Shown: positions 1-7,632 of the stretch, one piece after another
Layout: each line of letters opens with the position of its first letter
How positions within the stretch are numbered: position 1 is the first letter of the stretch
From: a virus
Virus record (IMG/VR): IMGVR_UViG_3300032070_000022
Span: 1-35,147 of that record
Direction: 5' to 3' (one strand)
Length of the DNA stretch: 35,147 nucleotides
Translations under genes and position numbers: made by a program
Notes under the pieces: model-generated
Database searches by the model: none
Seen by the model: the letters and a program-made list of their open reading frames with translations, nothing else
Told to the model about the DNA's origin: nothing

Positions 1-44
1 CAAGGGATTATGAGTCCCCTGCTCTACCGCTGAGCTATGGGCCC
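1..44 (-). tRNA. tRNA with CAU anticodon (Met, or Ile2), 5' part only
   Basis: Read on the minus strand, this is the 5' part of a tRNA: a GGGCCCA acceptor strand starting at position 44, a D-arm with AGCTC...GAGC, and an anticodon stem-loop with loop CTCATAA, which gives anticodon CAT. The 3' half lies outside the window, so elongator Met and lysidine-type Ile2 cannot be told apart. The integrase gene lies just on the 5' side of this tRNA, so the tRNA, probably its anticodon region, may be the attachment site. Confidence 0.85.
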
Positions 45-51
45 GGTGCCG

Positions 52-72
52 GGCGGCAAATCGCGCGCCGCC
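52..72. other. short GC-rich inverted repeat between tRNA and integrase
   Basis: GGCGGC (52-57) and GCCGCC (67-72) flank a 9-nt loop. It lies just past the integrase stop on the minus strand and could end the integrase transcript, but no T-run follows. It might equally belong to an integrase arm site. Weak call. Confidence 0.25.
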
Positions 73-78
73 AATGCT

Positions 79-1320
79 TTATCCGTTGGATTCGGCAGGC
101 GCAGGCTCGGCGCCGGCAACGGGTGGTGACCCCCTGGTGACCCAGGAAGACATGATGCGCGCGACCTCGCGCGCCAGGTCCTCCTGGCTCCGGCCATCAT
201 AGAACTGATCGCCGACCCCCGTGCCGTGGCCGAGAATCTCGCCGATGAGACGGTCGGGCACGCCCCGCCGGCGCATGTTCGTCTCGGCCGTGCGGCGCAG
301 GAACTGCAGGGGCTTGTCGTCGCGCGGCTTCGCGCCCAGGGCATCGAGGATCCGGCGGGCCTCGGCGCCCAGAGAGCGGGTGTAGCCGCCCCGAGCCGCT
401 GCGCTTCGGAAGGGCTTCTCGGCGGGTCCCCAGAGGATTGGCCCCTGCCTGTGCGAGAGTTCCTGCAGAAGGCCCGCCGTCTCCTCGTCCAGTGGCAGCA
501 CCCGCCCTCGGCCGCCCTTGGGGCTGCCGCGCCGCCTCGTTGCCGGCACTCGCAAGGTCCGGCCCGCCAGGTCCAGGTCCTCCCGCAGGACGCCGGCCAG
601 TTCTCCGGCTCGCGGACCCCAGAGACAGGCCAGACGCAGCGATGCCTGAAGCCAGGTCGGCTCGCCTGCCTCGCGATTGAGCGCAGCCAGGAATCGCCGC
701 GTCTGGTCTTCCGACAGGGCATCGACGTCGAAACGTTCGCGGCGGCCGAAGCGGATGTCCGCGCACGGATTGTTCTCGATCATCTTCATGCGCACCGCCC
801 AGGCGAAGGCGGCCCTCAGATGTCTCATGTCCTTGCGGGCGGTCTCCTGGGATACCTTGCCGAGGCGACCGACACGGTACGATTCGATCAGACGGCCATC
901 GATGGCGGCGAGCGTGCGGGGTTTTTCGGCGGTCTCGAATCGGGCCAGGACCTGCCGGCAAACGGCGATCGTGGCCGACTTTAGGTCGGCGCCGACCGCC
1001 GCCAGGTAGCCGTCGCGAAAGTCGGCCCACGTCGCGCCGCCGGAATCTGAGTCGCTGATGCCGTTCAGTTCTGCCTGCCATGCCAGGCGATGGCGCTCGG
1101 CGAGGCGCTCGGACATGGGACCGATCTGCTGGGTGCGGATGCGGTCGCCGGCCGGCGGATCTGCCCACCAGAGTTGCCACGGCCGGCCGCGGCGGTCGCG
1201 GCGGCGCAGTTTGTGCACGATAACAAGGGGCATGGAGTCGGCCTCGCCCAAGTCCTTGCGGGCCAGAGTATGCGCGGCGGCCGGCGATGCGTCAAGGGCG
1301 AACAGGGTGAATTGATCCAC
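79..1320 (-). CDS. int: phage tyrosine-recombinase integrase
   Basis: A 413-aa site-specific recombinase of the tyrosine family that would integrate and excise the prophage. The N-terminal half (about 95-180) looks like a SAM-like core-binding domain. The catalytic domain shows Arg237 in GPRAGEL, the box II arginine (Arg342) in FLRRTAETN, His365 in LGHGT and the nucleophile Tyr374 in FYDG. The box II residue usually His (HxxR) is Gln339 here. The GTG at 1320 overlaps the upstream HTH gene by 29 bp; an ATG at 1233 (residue 30) is a possible shorter start with no better RBS. It is the last gene of the leftward operon and reads toward the tRNA, the usual layout for a prophage end. Confidence 0.92.
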   Translation of the reverse strand: MDQFTLFALDASPAAAHTLARKDLGEADSMPLVIVHKLRRRDRRGRPWQLWWADPPAGDRIRTQQIGPMSERLAERHRLAWQAELNGISDSDSGGATWADFRDGYLAAVGADLKSATIAVCRQVLARFETAEKPRTLAAIDGRLIESYRVGRLGKVSQETARKDMRHLRAAFAWAVRMKMIENNPCADIRFGRRERFDVDALSEDQTRRFLAALNREAGEPTWLQASLRLACLWGPRAGELAGVLREDLDLAGRTLRVPATRRRGSPKGGRGRVLPLDEETAGLLQELSHRQGPILWGPAEKPFRSAAARGGYTRSLGAEARRILDALGAKPRDDKPLQFLRRTAETNMRRRGVPDRLIGEILGHGTGVGDQFYDGRSQEDLAREVARIMSSWVTRGSPPVAGAEPAPAESNG

Positions 1321-1549
1321 GGCCTCTCATCGCGCGGTGCCGTGCGGCCCGGAGGGGGTCGGGGGCGGCGAAGGCCCGGCCCTCCTGAAACTGTTCGACG
1401 GCCTCGGGGCGGACGTGGAACCGCCGGCCCCACTTCATCGCCCGAAGCGCCCCCTCGCGGATCCAGATGCGCACGGTCTCCGGCCGGACGCCGAGGATCT
1501 CGGCGACCTCCTCGACGGTCAGCGTTTCGAGATCATCGAGGGCCATCAT
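1292..1549 (-). CDS. excisionase-like MerR/HTH_17 DNA-binding protein
   Basis: An 85-aa protein with one winged-helix domain of the HTH_17/excisionase type at about residues 8-55 (LTVEEVAEILGV, then VRIWIREGAL and WGRRFHVR). Directly before the integrase and overlapping its start, it fits a recombination directionality factor, although such proteins can also act as plain regulators. I chose the double ATG at 1549/1546 because GGGGGA lies just upstream; the open frame extends further but only as antisense-like sequence over the previous gene. The tail after residue 60 is Arg-rich. Confidence 0.78.
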   Translation of the reverse strand: MMALDDLETLTVEEVAEILGVRPETVRIWIREGALRAMKWGRRFHVRPEAVEQFQEGRAFAAPDPLRAARHRAMRGRGSIHPVRP

Positions 1550-2000
1550 GGGTCCCCCGGGGCGTCTTGCCGTCCAGTAATGTCCGTCCCTCCGATAGGC
1601 GCGAGACCAGTAGGTTGATTTCCTCCGACCATTCCCTGTCCTGCCGCCCATCCGCCTGGCGTTCCACCTTCACGCATCGCGCGCCGACGACGAGAAGGCC
1701 AATGCTGTGCGGCACGAACAGCCGCTCTTTCTCCGAATGCCACAGGCTTTCGGAAATCATATAGAACTTTTTGAATCCCATGCCTTTTGAGTACGTCCGC
1801 CACGTCTTCCTTCGGTCCGCGCAGAAGTCCTCCACGGTCATCTTGCATTCGACGACGACGCTCTCGCCCGCCTGATTCCATCCGATCGCGTCAACGTGTT
1901 CGCGGCAAGACCACGGCTTGGCGTTGACAATGACGAGTTTGCATCGCAGGGAGTTCAAGAGCCACCGGGCCGCGCGGTTGACGAGATCGGCGTGGTTCAC
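1533..2000 (-). CDS. PD-(D/E)xK-like phage nuclease-fold protein
   Basis: A 155-aa protein matching a common phage/MAG family that starts with an 'AARWLLNSLRCKLV' helix and carries an Asp in VDAIGW followed by VVVECK (an ExK motif), the metal-binding signature of the PD-(D/E)xK fold. Function is unknown; a DNA-repair or restriction-like nuclease is plausible. The GTG start at 2000 overlaps the stop of the radical SAM gene (GTGA) and has a perfect AGGAGG five bases upstream, so the 80 codons before it are discarded. Its stop overlaps the next gene's start by 17 bp. Confidence 0.72.
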   Translation of the reverse strand: MNHADLVNRAARWLLNSLRCKLVIVNAKPWSCREHVDAIGWNQAGESVVVECKMTVEDFCADRRKTWRTYSKGMGFKKFYMISESLWHSEKERLFVPHSIGLLVVGARCVKVERQADGRQDREWSEEINLLVSRLSEGRTLLDGKTPRGTHDGPR

Positions 2001-2866
2001 GGTGCCTCCTGGGCCGCGAAGATCGCCCGCGGCCGCATCCAGCGGCGAAGCCGACGCTTCAGGGCCTCCTGGGCCGGGTCCTTCCGGTCGGTCGGCGACC
2101 GGTAGATCATCAAAAACGGCGTGGCGCCGAGGGACAGGACCTGTTCGGCGCGGCGGACGATGGTGGCCTCGCTGTCCGTGGGATCGAACCCGGCGAGCAC
2201 GTAGACGCCGAGTTTCCGGCGGGCCTGGCCATCGGCCCATCCGCCGGCCTCACGCAGCATCTTGATGGAGGCCTCCACGGCGGGCCATGCCGAGGGCCGG
2301 TCATATGCCAGGTAGGCCACGTCGAGGCGGCCGCGGGCGATCTTGGCCGCGATGTCGGGCATCTCGGTAAGTAGCCGGGCGTCGAGGCCGCCGGTGAACC
2401 GGGCCGGTTTGGGTTGCCGGTCGAGCATGTCGAGGACCGCATCGATGTGCCGCCGCGAGCAGGCCAAGAGATTGTTGTCCAGCACGTCGTGGCCGTCCGT
2501 GATGGGGAGTTCGCGAATGTCGCCTTCCCTCTGGGCCGCCAGGCACCACGGACAGCGCCGGATGCAGCCGCGGCTCGTGATGACGTAACCCCGGCGCAGG
2601 TACAGGGCCGGCACGAAGTCCCCGCCTTCGTGGCCGAAGGCCGGCCCGTGCATCTCAACACAGATCTCGGGATATGCCCGCGTCCATTCGGCCCGCAAAA
2701 GGCGGGCCGCCTCCCTGTCCCAGGCGAACGTGACCGAGATGTGAACGGCGCGAACGTCTGCCTCGGGCGGCCTCATCCCCGGCAGAGGCGGCGGGCCCAC
2801 GAACGCCCAGTCGTCGTCGGGCGTGGCGGCGGTGCGGCGCGGGAATACGCGGATGATGCCGTTCAT
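1997..2866 (-). CDS. phage radical SAM protein
   Basis: A 289-aa protein with the radical SAM cluster motif CxxxCxxC at Cys101, Cys105 and Cys108 (SRGCIRRCPWC), followed by a barrel-like region that includes FTGGLDARLLTEM and LAGFDP. These enzymes bind a [4Fe-4S] cluster and cleave S-adenosylmethionine. The substrate here is unknown. The ATG at 2866 overlaps the stop of the previous gene (ATGA) and has AAGGAAG upstream. It sits a few genes after a cytosine methyltransferase and a Gp37/Gp68-type protein that may also be SAM-dependent, so nucleic-acid modification is a reasonable but unproven idea. Confidence 0.82.
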   Translation of the reverse strand: MNGIIRVFPRRTAATPDDDWAFVGPPPLPGMRPPEADVRAVHISVTFAWDREAARLLRAEWTRAYPEICVEMHGPAFGHEGGDFVPALYLRRGYVITSRGCIRRCPWCLAAQREGDIRELPITDGHDVLDNNLLACSRRHIDAVLDMLDRQPKPARFTGGLDARLLTEMPDIAAKIARGRLDVAYLAYDRPSAWPAVEASIKMLREAGGWADGQARRKLGVYVLAGFDPTDSEATIVRRAEQVLSLGATPFLMIYRSPTDRKDPAQEALKRRLRRWMRPRAIFAAQEAP

Positions 2867-3033
2867 CGGCGCTTCCTTTTCGATTTGGAATTGGGGCGCG
2901 GACTACCCTGCCGCGGAATCCGCCGGCTCGCCCTCTCCAGTGCAACCGAGACCGCCGCTTGGGCACGCATCCCTCGGCGAACGAACTCCTCGATCAGATT
3001 CACCGTGATGCTCGCTTTTCCGCTGTCGGCCAT
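2863..3033 (-). CDS. small basic protein, possible ribbon-helix-helix
   Basis: A 56-aa protein: ITVNLIEEFVRRGMRAQAAV resembles the beta strand plus first helix of a ribbon-helix-helix regulator (Arc/CopG type), and the C-terminus is very basic (NSKSKRKRR). The ATG at 3033 is preceded by AGGAGGGG at good spacing, and its stop overlaps the radical SAM start by 4 bp, so it is translated in the same operon. It may be a small DNA-binding regulator; the RHH assignment rests on pattern only. Confidence 0.6.
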   Translation of the reverse strand: MADSGKASITVNLIEEFVRRGMRAQAAVSVALERASRRIPRQGSPRPNSKSKRKRR

Positions 3034-3055
3034 TGGTCGGCCCCTCCTATTTCGT

Positions 3056-3172
3056 ACCCAGGCACTCAGGCCTTCGCCCGCCGTAGGGCTTCGACCCGCA
3101 GGCAGGTACTTAGGTACTTCGCCACTCCGACACTCTGTCACTCCGTGACTCCGCCACTTCGTCACTTCGGCG
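3056..3172 (-). repeat. 8-bp-period repeat array R1
   Basis: Read on the minus strand, units such as CGGAGTGA, CGAAGTAC and CTAAGTAC follow each other with 8-bp spacing, then a less regular part and GCCTGAGTGCCTGGGTAC. It fills most of the gap between the 39-aa membrane gene and the 56-aa gene and is oriented with their transcription. This copy mixes the GAGTGAC and AAGTACCT unit variants. Confidence 0.75.
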
Positions 3173-3174
3173 CC

Positions 3175-3294
3175 TCAGTGTCGCCTTCTCCTGCCGCGGT
3201 CGTATCCCTCTTTGTACGCGCACCAGGTCGCCACGACCAGAGCAACGAGGGCCAGGAAGAAGGCGGGCCAACTCCAATTCCAGATGATCGTCAT
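3175..3294 (-). CDS. 39-aa single-span membrane protein
   Basis: A very short gene missed by normal length limits. It encodes MTIIWNWSWPAFF, then a strongly hydrophobic stretch (about residues 9-25, LALVALVVATW), then a short tail ending in four arginines and a histidine. The pattern is one transmembrane helix with a positive C-terminus, facing the cytoplasm by the positive-inside rule. It starts 3 bases after the stop of the upstream gene, with AAAGGAT about 7 bases before the ATG. The role is unknown: superinfection-exclusion or an accessory membrane peptide are possible. The neighbours are early genes, which argues against a holin. Confidence 0.6.
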   Translation of the reverse strand: MTIIWNWSWPAFFLALVALVVATWCAYKEGYDRGRRRRH

Positions 3295-3297
3295 GGG

Positions 3298-3801
3298 TCA
3301 ATCCTTTGGCGGCGATGCGGGGGCATCGAGATCGGGTTCCGTTCCGGGACCCGCCGTCAGAAGCGGCACATCGGTCCCGGACAACTGGGCCATTTCCCGC
3401 ACGCGAGGAAGCACCTGTTCGCCGAGGGTTTTTCCCTCTCGTCCCCAGACGATGTAGGGCATGAAGGCGGCCTCGAAGGTCTCGACCGCGTCGGCCACGG
3501 CGACGAGTTTCGCCTTGATGGCTAGGCCCAGAGATCGCCATCGTCGCCGGGTCTCCTGATCGACGGCCTTACGGAGGGCGCCGCCTTTGCGTTCGCGGCC
3601 GCGTGGGGTGATCCGCAGTTCCTCGTCGAGGGGCAGATGGACGAAGAACCGTATACATAATCCGCCATATTTGAATGCGATTTTCGCTTGGCGCCGTTCG
3701 ACGGCGTACAGAAAACCATCGGCCCCGAAATGCCGCAGAAGGCGCTCGATCTCGATTCGGCTTCGTTCTTCGCTGACCTGTGTTCCGCTGGCATAATTCA
3801 T
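3298..3801 (-). CDS. conserved phage protein of unknown function
   Basis: A 167-aa protein with the pattern VSEERSRIEIERLLRHFGADG, then KIAFKYGGLCIRFFVHLPL and an Arg-rich segment with RRRWRSLGLAIKAKLVAVADAVETFEAAFMPYIVWGREGKTLGE. I recall the same pattern in conserved proteins of unknown role from many phages and prophages; it has no recognised catalytic motif. The ATG at 3801 has AAGGAGG eight bases upstream, and the 11 codons before it fall in the repeat array. The Pro/Asp-rich tail (PGTEPDLDAP) looks disordered. Confidence 0.7.
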   Translation of the reverse strand: MNYASGTQVSEERSRIEIERLLRHFGADGFLYAVERRQAKIAFKYGGLCIRFFVHLPLDEELRITPRGRERKGGALRKAVDQETRRRWRSLGLAIKAKLVAVADAVETFEAAFMPYIVWGREGKTLGEQVLPRVREMAQLSGTDVPLLTAGPGTEPDLDAPASPPKD

Positions 3802-3817
3802 CGGCCGACCTCCTTTT

Positions 3818-3853
3818 CCCAGGCACCCAGGCACTCAGGTGCTCAGGCACTTT
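3818..3853 (-). repeat. 8-bp-period repeat array R2
   Basis: On the minus strand four units (AAGTGCCT, GAGCACCT, GAGTGCCT, GGGTGCCT) run from inside the last codons of the Gp37/Gp68-type gene to the RBS of the next gene. The TGA stop of the upstream gene is formed by the repeat itself (GCACCTGAG). Confidence 0.85.
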
Positions 3854-4830
3854 CCTTGCGGAACCTCGTCGTGCGTCCGTCCATCCAGCGTGCGGCCCAC
3901 CCGGCGGCGACCGCCCCAGCCCTTGAAAAAGAACCGCACCCCGGCGGCGGCGCACTGGTCGCGAAGGGACCGGACCCAGTCGGGGTGCATCGGCCGGGCG
4001 CCAGGCCCCGTCTCGCCGCCGCAGATGACCCAATCGACCCAAGGACCAATCCAAGAGGCATTGGCGGTTACTTGGCCGCCCGCCGGACAAGTCAGGTTTG
4101 CGCAGACGCCATGTGTCGAGGTGCTGTGAATCAGGGTCTCGCCGCAATTGGCGCATCGGTCATGCGAAAGCCACGGCGTCAAGTCCACCGGGCCAAGCAT
4201 CGGTTCGACCGACACGAACCGCACCGCCGCCGGCGCTTGTAAGAGTAGCGGTATCCGCTCGTCGGCCGCCGCCTGGTTCTCGGCCGTCACGCCGACCCAG
4301 ACGTTCGGGAGCGGCCATTCCATCGGGTGGGCGAGAAACCATTCGGCGATCTCGCCTCGACTCCGTTCCGGTACTGCTGATATTTCGAGACATGCGGTTG
4401 TCTGCACGAGGCCGCGCACGTTGAGACTCCCGAGCCAGGCGAGGGCTCGCTGGGGACGCTTCGTCAAAACCAGGAAAGTATGGCGCGCGGCGACGAACAT
4501 CCGCGCGAAAGCACTCAGGACAAAACTCTCGGGGACCTTCTCGTGAAAGAGGTCCGTCCAGATCGCCCACGTCGTCGGCTTGCGGGTCCTGAGCGGGAGG
4601 TCCAGGAGGTCCTCGTTGACGCGGACCTGGCCATCGAACCCCGACGCCGCCCGGGCCGCAAGGCCCGCGTTGCGGCGGCGGATCTTCGGATTCGGGTTCC
4701 GGGCCCGCATGTGGGCCTCGGCGGCCGCCCAGCAGTGCGCGCACCCTGGCGAGACCGGCGTACAGCCAGAGACGAGGGACCAAGCCCGATCCCAATAAAG
4801 GCCCTTGGCGATGCGGCTGATTTGAGTCAT
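3835..4830 (-). CDS. phage Gp37/Gp68-family (DUF5131) Fe-S protein
   Basis: A 331-aa protein of the phage Gp37/Gp68 family. Diagnostic blocks are WSLVSGCTPVSPGCAHCWA (Cys23, Cys30, Cys33; a CxxxxxxCxxC cluster typical of this family and thought to hold an Fe-S cluster), AIWTDLFHEKVPE, and TFLVLTKRPQRAL. The middle has extra pairs, CANCGE and CANLTCP, which look like a zinc knuckle. The reaction is unknown, but the family is regarded as radical-SAM-like. The ATG at 4830 overlaps the methyltransferase stop (ATGA) and has GGGAGG 7 bases upstream. The last residues (KCLST) are encoded by repeat array R2. Confidence 0.85.
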   Translation of the reverse strand: MTQISRIAKGLYWDRAWSLVSGCTPVSPGCAHCWAAAEAHMRARNPNPKIRRRNAGLAARAASGFDGQVRVNEDLLDLPLRTRKPTTWAIWTDLFHEKVPESFVLSAFARMFVAARHTFLVLTKRPQRALAWLGSLNVRGLVQTTACLEISAVPERSRGEIAEWFLAHPMEWPLPNVWVGVTAENQAAADERIPLLLQAPAAVRFVSVEPMLGPVDLTPWLSHDRCANCGETLIHSTSTHGVCANLTCPAGGQVTANASWIGPWVDWVICGGETGPGARPMHPDWVRSLRDQCAAAGVRFFFKGWGGRRRVGRTLDGRTHDEVPQGKCLST

Positions 4831-5705
4831 GCCGATGCCTCCCTTACTATCGCCTCCAGGATCGCCCGACCGGTGTCGATCTGGATGGCCCGGCCGATCT
4901 GAACCCAGACGTCGGTCGGCGATCCATAAAAGAGGTAGTCTTTCGGGAAACCTTGAAGACTGGCCGCTTCCTGCCATTCCATCTGCCGCTTGCCGCCCGG
5001 CAGTCGGGGGTCGATCACTGCCATCGCCGCATCCCGGCGACTCGACATCGCGCATACGGTAGGCGCTTTTTCGCCGGGGATGGCCGCATAACAGGCCTCG
5101 CGCCTAAAAGACTTGCTCTTGGTGGGGGTTCGGCCAAAGGTCCGGCGACCGATCCGGTAAGGTCCGGGTCGCAGGCGATCCCGGAGGACCGCGGCACATC
5201 GGCCTTGGGCCGGCGCGGGGAACGATCCGACATAGACGCGGTTCCGCCGCTGGGGGCCGTAGTCGCCGGCATCGATCACCACCCACGGGATCATTGGCGG
5301 CAATTCGTCCACTAATCCCCGAACATCTTCGAGGCACCACCAGCGTGGGGCGAGGTCCCGGATCAGCGCCAGCGCCGAGTCCAACGTCTCACGCTCGCCG
5401 GATAATTCGGCGGGTTTAACTCTGGCTGCCTCCGTCCCGACGTTGCGGTAAACGCTCAACCATCCGCAGGGGATGCCGCCGAGGACCAGGTCCACCTCTC
5501 CGGAGAGACCCCGGATGACGGAACCCGCCAGGATGCCGCGGACGTCGGCGCAGAGAACTCTGGTGTCGGGATGGTTGATCTCGTAGGTCTTGCAGGCCAC
5601 GGGCCAGAGGTCGAAGGCGTGGGTGATACGGATCGGCAAACCCCGCGCCGCGCAGGCCCATCCTCCCGCTCCGCAGCAAAGGTCGATTGCCCGAATGTCA
5701 GGCAT
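4827..5705 (-). CDS. dcm: C5-cytosine DNA methyltransferase
   Basis: A 292-aa enzyme expected to transfer a methyl group from SAM to C5 of cytosine in phage DNA, probably to evade restriction. Motif I is DLCCGAGGW (residues 8-16). Motif IV is GIPCGWLS with the catalytic Pro-Cys. Motif VI appears as CLEDVRG, with Asp where Asn is usual (ENV). Motif VIII is GDYGPQRRNRVYVG and motif X is IGRAIQIDTGRAI. The target-recognition region between VIII and X is short. The ATG at 5705 has AAGGAAAA upstream; codons before it translate a dispersed repeat and are discarded. It overlaps the preceding gene by 8 bp. Confidence 0.88.
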   Translation of the reverse strand: MPDIRAIDLCCGAGGWACAARGLPIRITHAFDLWPVACKTYEINHPDTRVLCADVRGILAGSVIRGLSGEVDLVLGGIPCGWLSVYRNVGTEAARVKPAELSGERETLDSALALIRDLAPRWWCLEDVRGLVDELPPMIPWVVIDAGDYGPQRRNRVYVGSFPAPAQGRCAAVLRDRLRPGPYRIGRRTFGRTPTKSKSFRREACYAAIPGEKAPTVCAMSSRRDAAMAVIDPRLPGGKRQMEWQEAASLQGFPKDYLFYGSPTDVWVQIGRAIQIDTGRAILEAIVREASA

Positions 5706-6624
5706 GCGCTTTTCCTTGCGTCTTTGCGTCTTTGCGTGAGACGCCTTCGAGGTCCGCGAAAAGCGGCGCCTCCTGATCCTCGAGGCGCCAGTCCCTGGCG
5801 ATCTCCTGGGCGTCGTGCCAGTCATCGCGCGGCGGCCGGACGCCCGCCGGCCGGATGACCCGGCCCTCGACGACGAACTCCGGCGTGGCCGCGGCCGCCC
5901 AGTGCACGAGGACCTTGCCGGCGGCGACGTCGACCCTCTCGATCCGGCCCAGTTCGTCCGGCGCCGAGGCGAGCCAGCCGCGGCGGCCGATCCAGGTCCG
6001 CATGGCCTCCAGTCGTCTCATCGCCGCCGCCTTCGCCGCCTCGCCCCGGTCGGCGAGGACGAGACGGGCCGCGGCCGAGATACGGCCCCACGGCGTCCCC
6101 GGGCCCGCACGATCGATGGCGGCGGCAACTTCCTCCGTCGAGACCCCCGCCGCAACGGCTTCGGCCAGCGAATTGACCACGGCCCCCCGAAGTCTCTCCG
6201 AGGCCCCGCCGGGGGCGATGACCGCCAGAATCCGCTCCTCGGCCGTTGCTGTTTTTTTCGGTTGGGGCGCCGCATCGGGGGACGGGGCTTCTGTTTTCCT
6301 TTCTCCCTTCTCGCTCTCTAGGTCTCTGTTGTTGTTATAAGAGGGGGGTGCACAATGTGCACCCTTTTGTGCACCCTTTTGTTCATCCTGACAGACACCT
6401 AACGCCTGTGCGGCCGGCAGTGAACGGCCGTTGAGGACGTATTGGACGGCCCTCAAACTCAGGCCCGTCTCGTAGGCCAAGCGCGAGGGTGCCGGGTCCT
6501 CGCCAAGGTCGATCAGGCGGTCGCGGGCGATGCAGACCAACTTGGCGGATGGGGACACGTCGCGGCGCCTGAGAATGTCCAGGTGGGCCTTCGCGTAGGG
6601 GCGGCCTATCCGCGGTTCAGGCAT
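5698..6624 (-). CDS. HTH replication-initiator-like protein
   Basis: A 308-aa protein. Residues 1-70 look like a helix-turn-helix domain: KAHLDILRRRDVSPSAKLVCIARDRL, then SRLAYETGLSLRAVQYVLNGR. A linker rich in Lys, Glu and Pro follows (about 85-125), then an alanine-rich helical region and a small beta-rich part (VAAGKVLVHWAAAATPEFVVEGRVI). The layout recalls phage replication proteins such as lambda O or DnaD-like proteins, but I see no definite signature. The last residues (SRKDAKTQGKAHA) are encoded by a dispersed CGCAAAGACGCAAAG repeat, so the original end was probably altered. GGAGGG lies 8 bases before the ATG. Confidence 0.6.
   Translation of the reverse strand: MPEPRIGRPYAKAHLDILRRRDVSPSAKLVCIARDRLIDLGEDPAPSRLAYETGLSLRAVQYVLNGRSLPAAQALGVCQDEQKGAQKGAHCAPPSYNNNRDLESEKGERKTEAPSPDAAPQPKKTATAEERILAVIAPGGASERLRGAVVNSLAEAVAAGVSTEEVAAAIDRAGPGTPWGRISAAARLVLADRGEAAKAAAMRRLEAMRTWIGRRGWLASAPDELGRIERVDVAAGKVLVHWAAAATPEFVVEGRVIRPAGVRPPRDDWHDAQEIARDWRLEDQEAPLFADLEGVSRKDAKTQGKAHA
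5706..5742 (-). repeat. half copy of the CGCAAAG dispersed repeat
   Basis: Minus-strand ACGCAAAGACGCAAAGACGCAAGG. It encodes the C-terminus of the HTH protein in one frame and supplies the AAGGA ribosome-binding sequence of the cytosine methyltransferase. Confidence 0.8.
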
Positions 6625-7597
6625 CGTTTGGACCCTCCAGGACGACCGGCTGCTCGGCGGCGACCAGGGACGGGCCGTTCAGGATCAGGACTTCGGGGCC
6701 CTCGGCGTGCGGATCTCCGCGGCCGAGGGACGTCTGGCCGCGGACGTTCTGGGCGTGCAGGCTCTTTAGGCGATAATGCTCCACGAACGTCCAGCCGGCG
6801 TAGAGGTCCCGGTACCTGGGGCAGTCGTAGGCGCTGACGACGATCCGCGCCCGGCGGTAGGCGGCCAGTAGATCTCGAAGGCGCCCGTGGTCGTCAGGAG
6901 ACCCCAGGAGGTCCTGCGGGCGGTGATTGAACTCGTGCAGGTAGCGGCCGCTCCCGCCGGCCTTGCTTCCGGGGGCGCCCGTCCGCGTCTCCGGGGCGTA
7001 AGGGGGGTCCGCATAGATGGCGGTTTCCGGCGCGTCCTCGAACCGATCGAGGATTTCAAAGGCGTCCCGGCAGAGGATCACCACGCCACGGAGACGGCGG
7101 TGCCAGGCCGGCAGGGACTCGACCGCGTTTTGCCACCTGACGGTCGGGCTGCCGCCTCGGCAGGTCCACCGGACGGCGATCTGATAGTCGAGCCGCTCCG
7201 TGCCCGCCGTCCCGCCGCGGCCCGCCCAGGAAGCGAGGAAATACCAGTACGCCCGCTCCAGGGGGTCTTCGGGGGGCGACTGGAGCCGCGCCCGGGCGTC
7301 CTCCAGGAGCGCCTCGCACACCAGGACGCGCTGGAGCCTGTCGTATAGACGGGCGGCCACGGCCTCTTCCTGGACGACCCGCGCGAGGTTCACGAGGTCC
7401 CCGTGCAGGTCGTTCACGGTTTCCTTCTGCGAAGGGGGTTTCGCGAAGAGCACCGACATTGCGCCGCAGAACGGCTCGAAGTACTGGGTGTGCGGCCCGA
7501 GTTCCTGGACGATCGCGGGCGCGAGGGTCCGCTTCCCGCCGAACCACGGGGCCAGGGCGGTGATGCGGGGCTTCTCGATGCTTGCTTTTTCGTCCAT
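6617..7597 (-). CDS. dam: D12-class (Dam-type) N6-adenine DNA methyltransferase
   Basis: A 326-aa alpha-group adenine methyltransferase. It shows motif X-like PWFGGKR (about residues 17-23), motif I FEPFCGAMSVLF, NDLHGDL, and the catalytic motif IV ADPPY. This fold order (WxGGK, then FxPFxGxG, then DPPY) is that of the Dam/D12 family, so it should methylate adenine in a short site, possibly GATC. I used the ATG at 7597; a TTG at 7636 overlaps the ParB-like stop as TTGA and would add 13 residues, and neither has a strong SD. With the cytosine enzyme two genes on, the phage carries two different DNA methylation activities. Confidence 0.88.
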   Translation of the reverse strand: MDEKASIEKPRITALAPWFGGKRTLAPAIVQELGPHTQYFEPFCGAMSVLFAKPPSQKETVNDLHGDLVNLARVVQEEAVAARLYDRLQRVLVCEALLEDARARLQSPPEDPLERAYWYFLASWAGRGGTAGTERLDYQIAVRWTCRGGSPTVRWQNAVESLPAWHRRLRGVVILCRDAFEILDRFEDAPETAIYADPPYAPETRTGAPGSKAGGSGRYLHEFNHRPQDLLGSPDDHGRLRDLLAAYRRARIVVSAYDCPRYRDLYAGWTFVEHYRLKSLHAQNVRGQTSLGRGDPHAEGPEVLILNGPSLVAAEQPVVLEGPNDA

Positions 7598-7632
7598 ATC
7601 AACCACGATCGGGGCCGCGGACCCGCCGACCG

